A stretch of DNA of 5,196 bases. Origin: an uncultured Clostridia bacterium. Lineage in GTDB: Bacteria > Bacillota > Clostridia > TANB77 > CAG-508. The stretch is from contig CANPWI010000097.1 of the NCBI GenBank assembly GCA_947584125.1, forward strand, positions 1 to 5,196, read 5' to 3'. Below the pieces are notes generated by a model, which did no database searches, was not told the DNA's origin, and was given only the letters and a program-made list of their open reading frames with translations. Shown here piece after piece: positions 4,990 through 5,196 of the stretch. The position numbers and the translations under genes were made by a program. Position 1 is the stretch's first letter. The number at the start of each line of letters is the position of its first letter.

Positions 4990-5019
4990 ATTTTATCATA
5001 TAATAAAAAACATACGCAA
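4990..5019 (-). promoter_or_regulatory. Probable pyrB promoter
   Basis: On the minus strand TTGCGT (5019-5014) and TAAAAT (4995-4990) are 18 nt apart. A start near 4983 leaves only about 18 nt before the ATG, too short for a PyrR attenuator or a T-box. The surrounding DNA is so AT-rich that other -10-like hexamers exist, for example TATAAT at 5030-5025 with no good -35. Confidence 0.45.
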
Positions 5020-5062
5020 TAAAAATTATAATAATAATTTAATAAAATTATTTAAAAAAGTA

Positions 5063-5091
5063 TTGACAAAATAAATTATAAATATTATAAT
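5063..5091 (+). promoter_or_regulatory. Perfect-consensus promoter of tRNA-Leu
   Basis: TTGACA (5063-5068), a 17-nt spacer and TATAAT (5086-5091) match consensus fully, as expected for a stable RNA. The start would be near 5098, with about 26 nt of leader to be removed before the tRNA. Confidence 0.85.
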
Positions 5092-5124
5092 AACAAATGT
5101 TATAAGATAATACCAGTTAAAAAT

Positions 5125-5196
5125 GCAGATGTGGCGGAACTGGTAGACGCACAGGACTTAAAATCCTGCGGTTGAATAAACCGTGCCGGTTCGATT
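5125..5196 (+). tRNA. tRNA-Leu (anticodon UAA), cut by the window end
   Basis: The acceptor 5' strand is GCAGATG (5125-5131), followed by TG and a D-arm with GGTAGACGC. The anticodon stem CAGGA/TCCTG (5152-5156, 5164-5168) closes loop CTTAAAA with anticodon TAA at 5159-5161, reading UUA, a heavily used leucine codon in this AT-rich DNA. The long class II variable arm CGGTT/AACCG (5169-5173, 5179-5183) confirms leucine rather than a class I tRNA. The T-stem GCCGG and the whole T-loop TTCGATT end exactly at 5196. The 3' acceptor strand and the CCA status lie outside the window, as may further tRNAs. Confidence 0.97.

Overview
The window is very AT-rich. The coding regions use A/T-ending codons, the ribosome-binding sites are purine-rich, and the promoters match the sigma-A consensus. 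Together with a Bacillus-type aspartate carbamoyltransferase, a Firmicutes-style UvrA and a one-piece tmRNA whose tag ends in AA, this points to a low-GC Firmicute, most likely a clostridium. The species cannot be named from the sequence.

Layout, left to right. Positions 1-105 hold nothing I can assign. A promoter (106-134) drives ssrA (tmRNA, 148-503), which carries all four pseudoknots and encodes the tag ADNEELAFAA. Only 31 nt after the mature tmRNA 3' end, with no terminator between, a GTG-initiated 86-residue PQ-loop/SemiSWEET-like membrane protein begins (535-795). Next come 430 bp (796-1225) that contain no long gene but are dense with signals. At about 1226 uvrA (940 aa) starts and runs to 4048. 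A bidirectional terminator separates it from the convergent pyrB (4096-4965, minus strand). A divergent intergenic region holds the pyrB promoter and a perfect-consensus promoter for a tRNA-Leu(UAA) that runs off the window end.

The most interesting part is 796-1160, which has the architecture of a type I toxin-antitoxin locus. On the plus strand, a perfect TTGACA-N17-TATAAT promoter drives a roughly 95-nt RNA made of two hairpins, the second a 14-bp terminator with a T-tract. On the minus strand, a TTGATT-N17-TATACT promoter drives an mRNA for a 37-residue hydrophobic peptide (926-1039). Its Shine-Dalgarno (SD) sequence is strong but locked in a long hairpin that forms well only in the minus-strand RNA. 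The plus-strand RNA would be complementary to the entire 3' UTR and stop codon of the peptide mRNA. This is the convergent, 3'-overlapping arrangement known from txpA/RatA and bsrG/SR4 of Bacillus. Both transcripts begin with the same 12 nt, so the toxin mRNA 3' end could pair either with its own 5' end or with the antitoxin 5' end. A 20-codon upstream ORF ends inside the toxin SD. All of this is read or inferred from sequence alone; toxicity and transcription are untested.

The genes otherwise do separate housekeeping jobs: ribosome rescue (ssrA), nucleotide excision repair (uvrA), pyrimidine synthesis (pyrB), UUA decoding (tRNA-Leu) and small-solute transport (PQ-loop protein). The toxin promoter overlaps a probable uvrA promoter back to back. 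A one-mismatch LexA-like site lies between them and uvrA.
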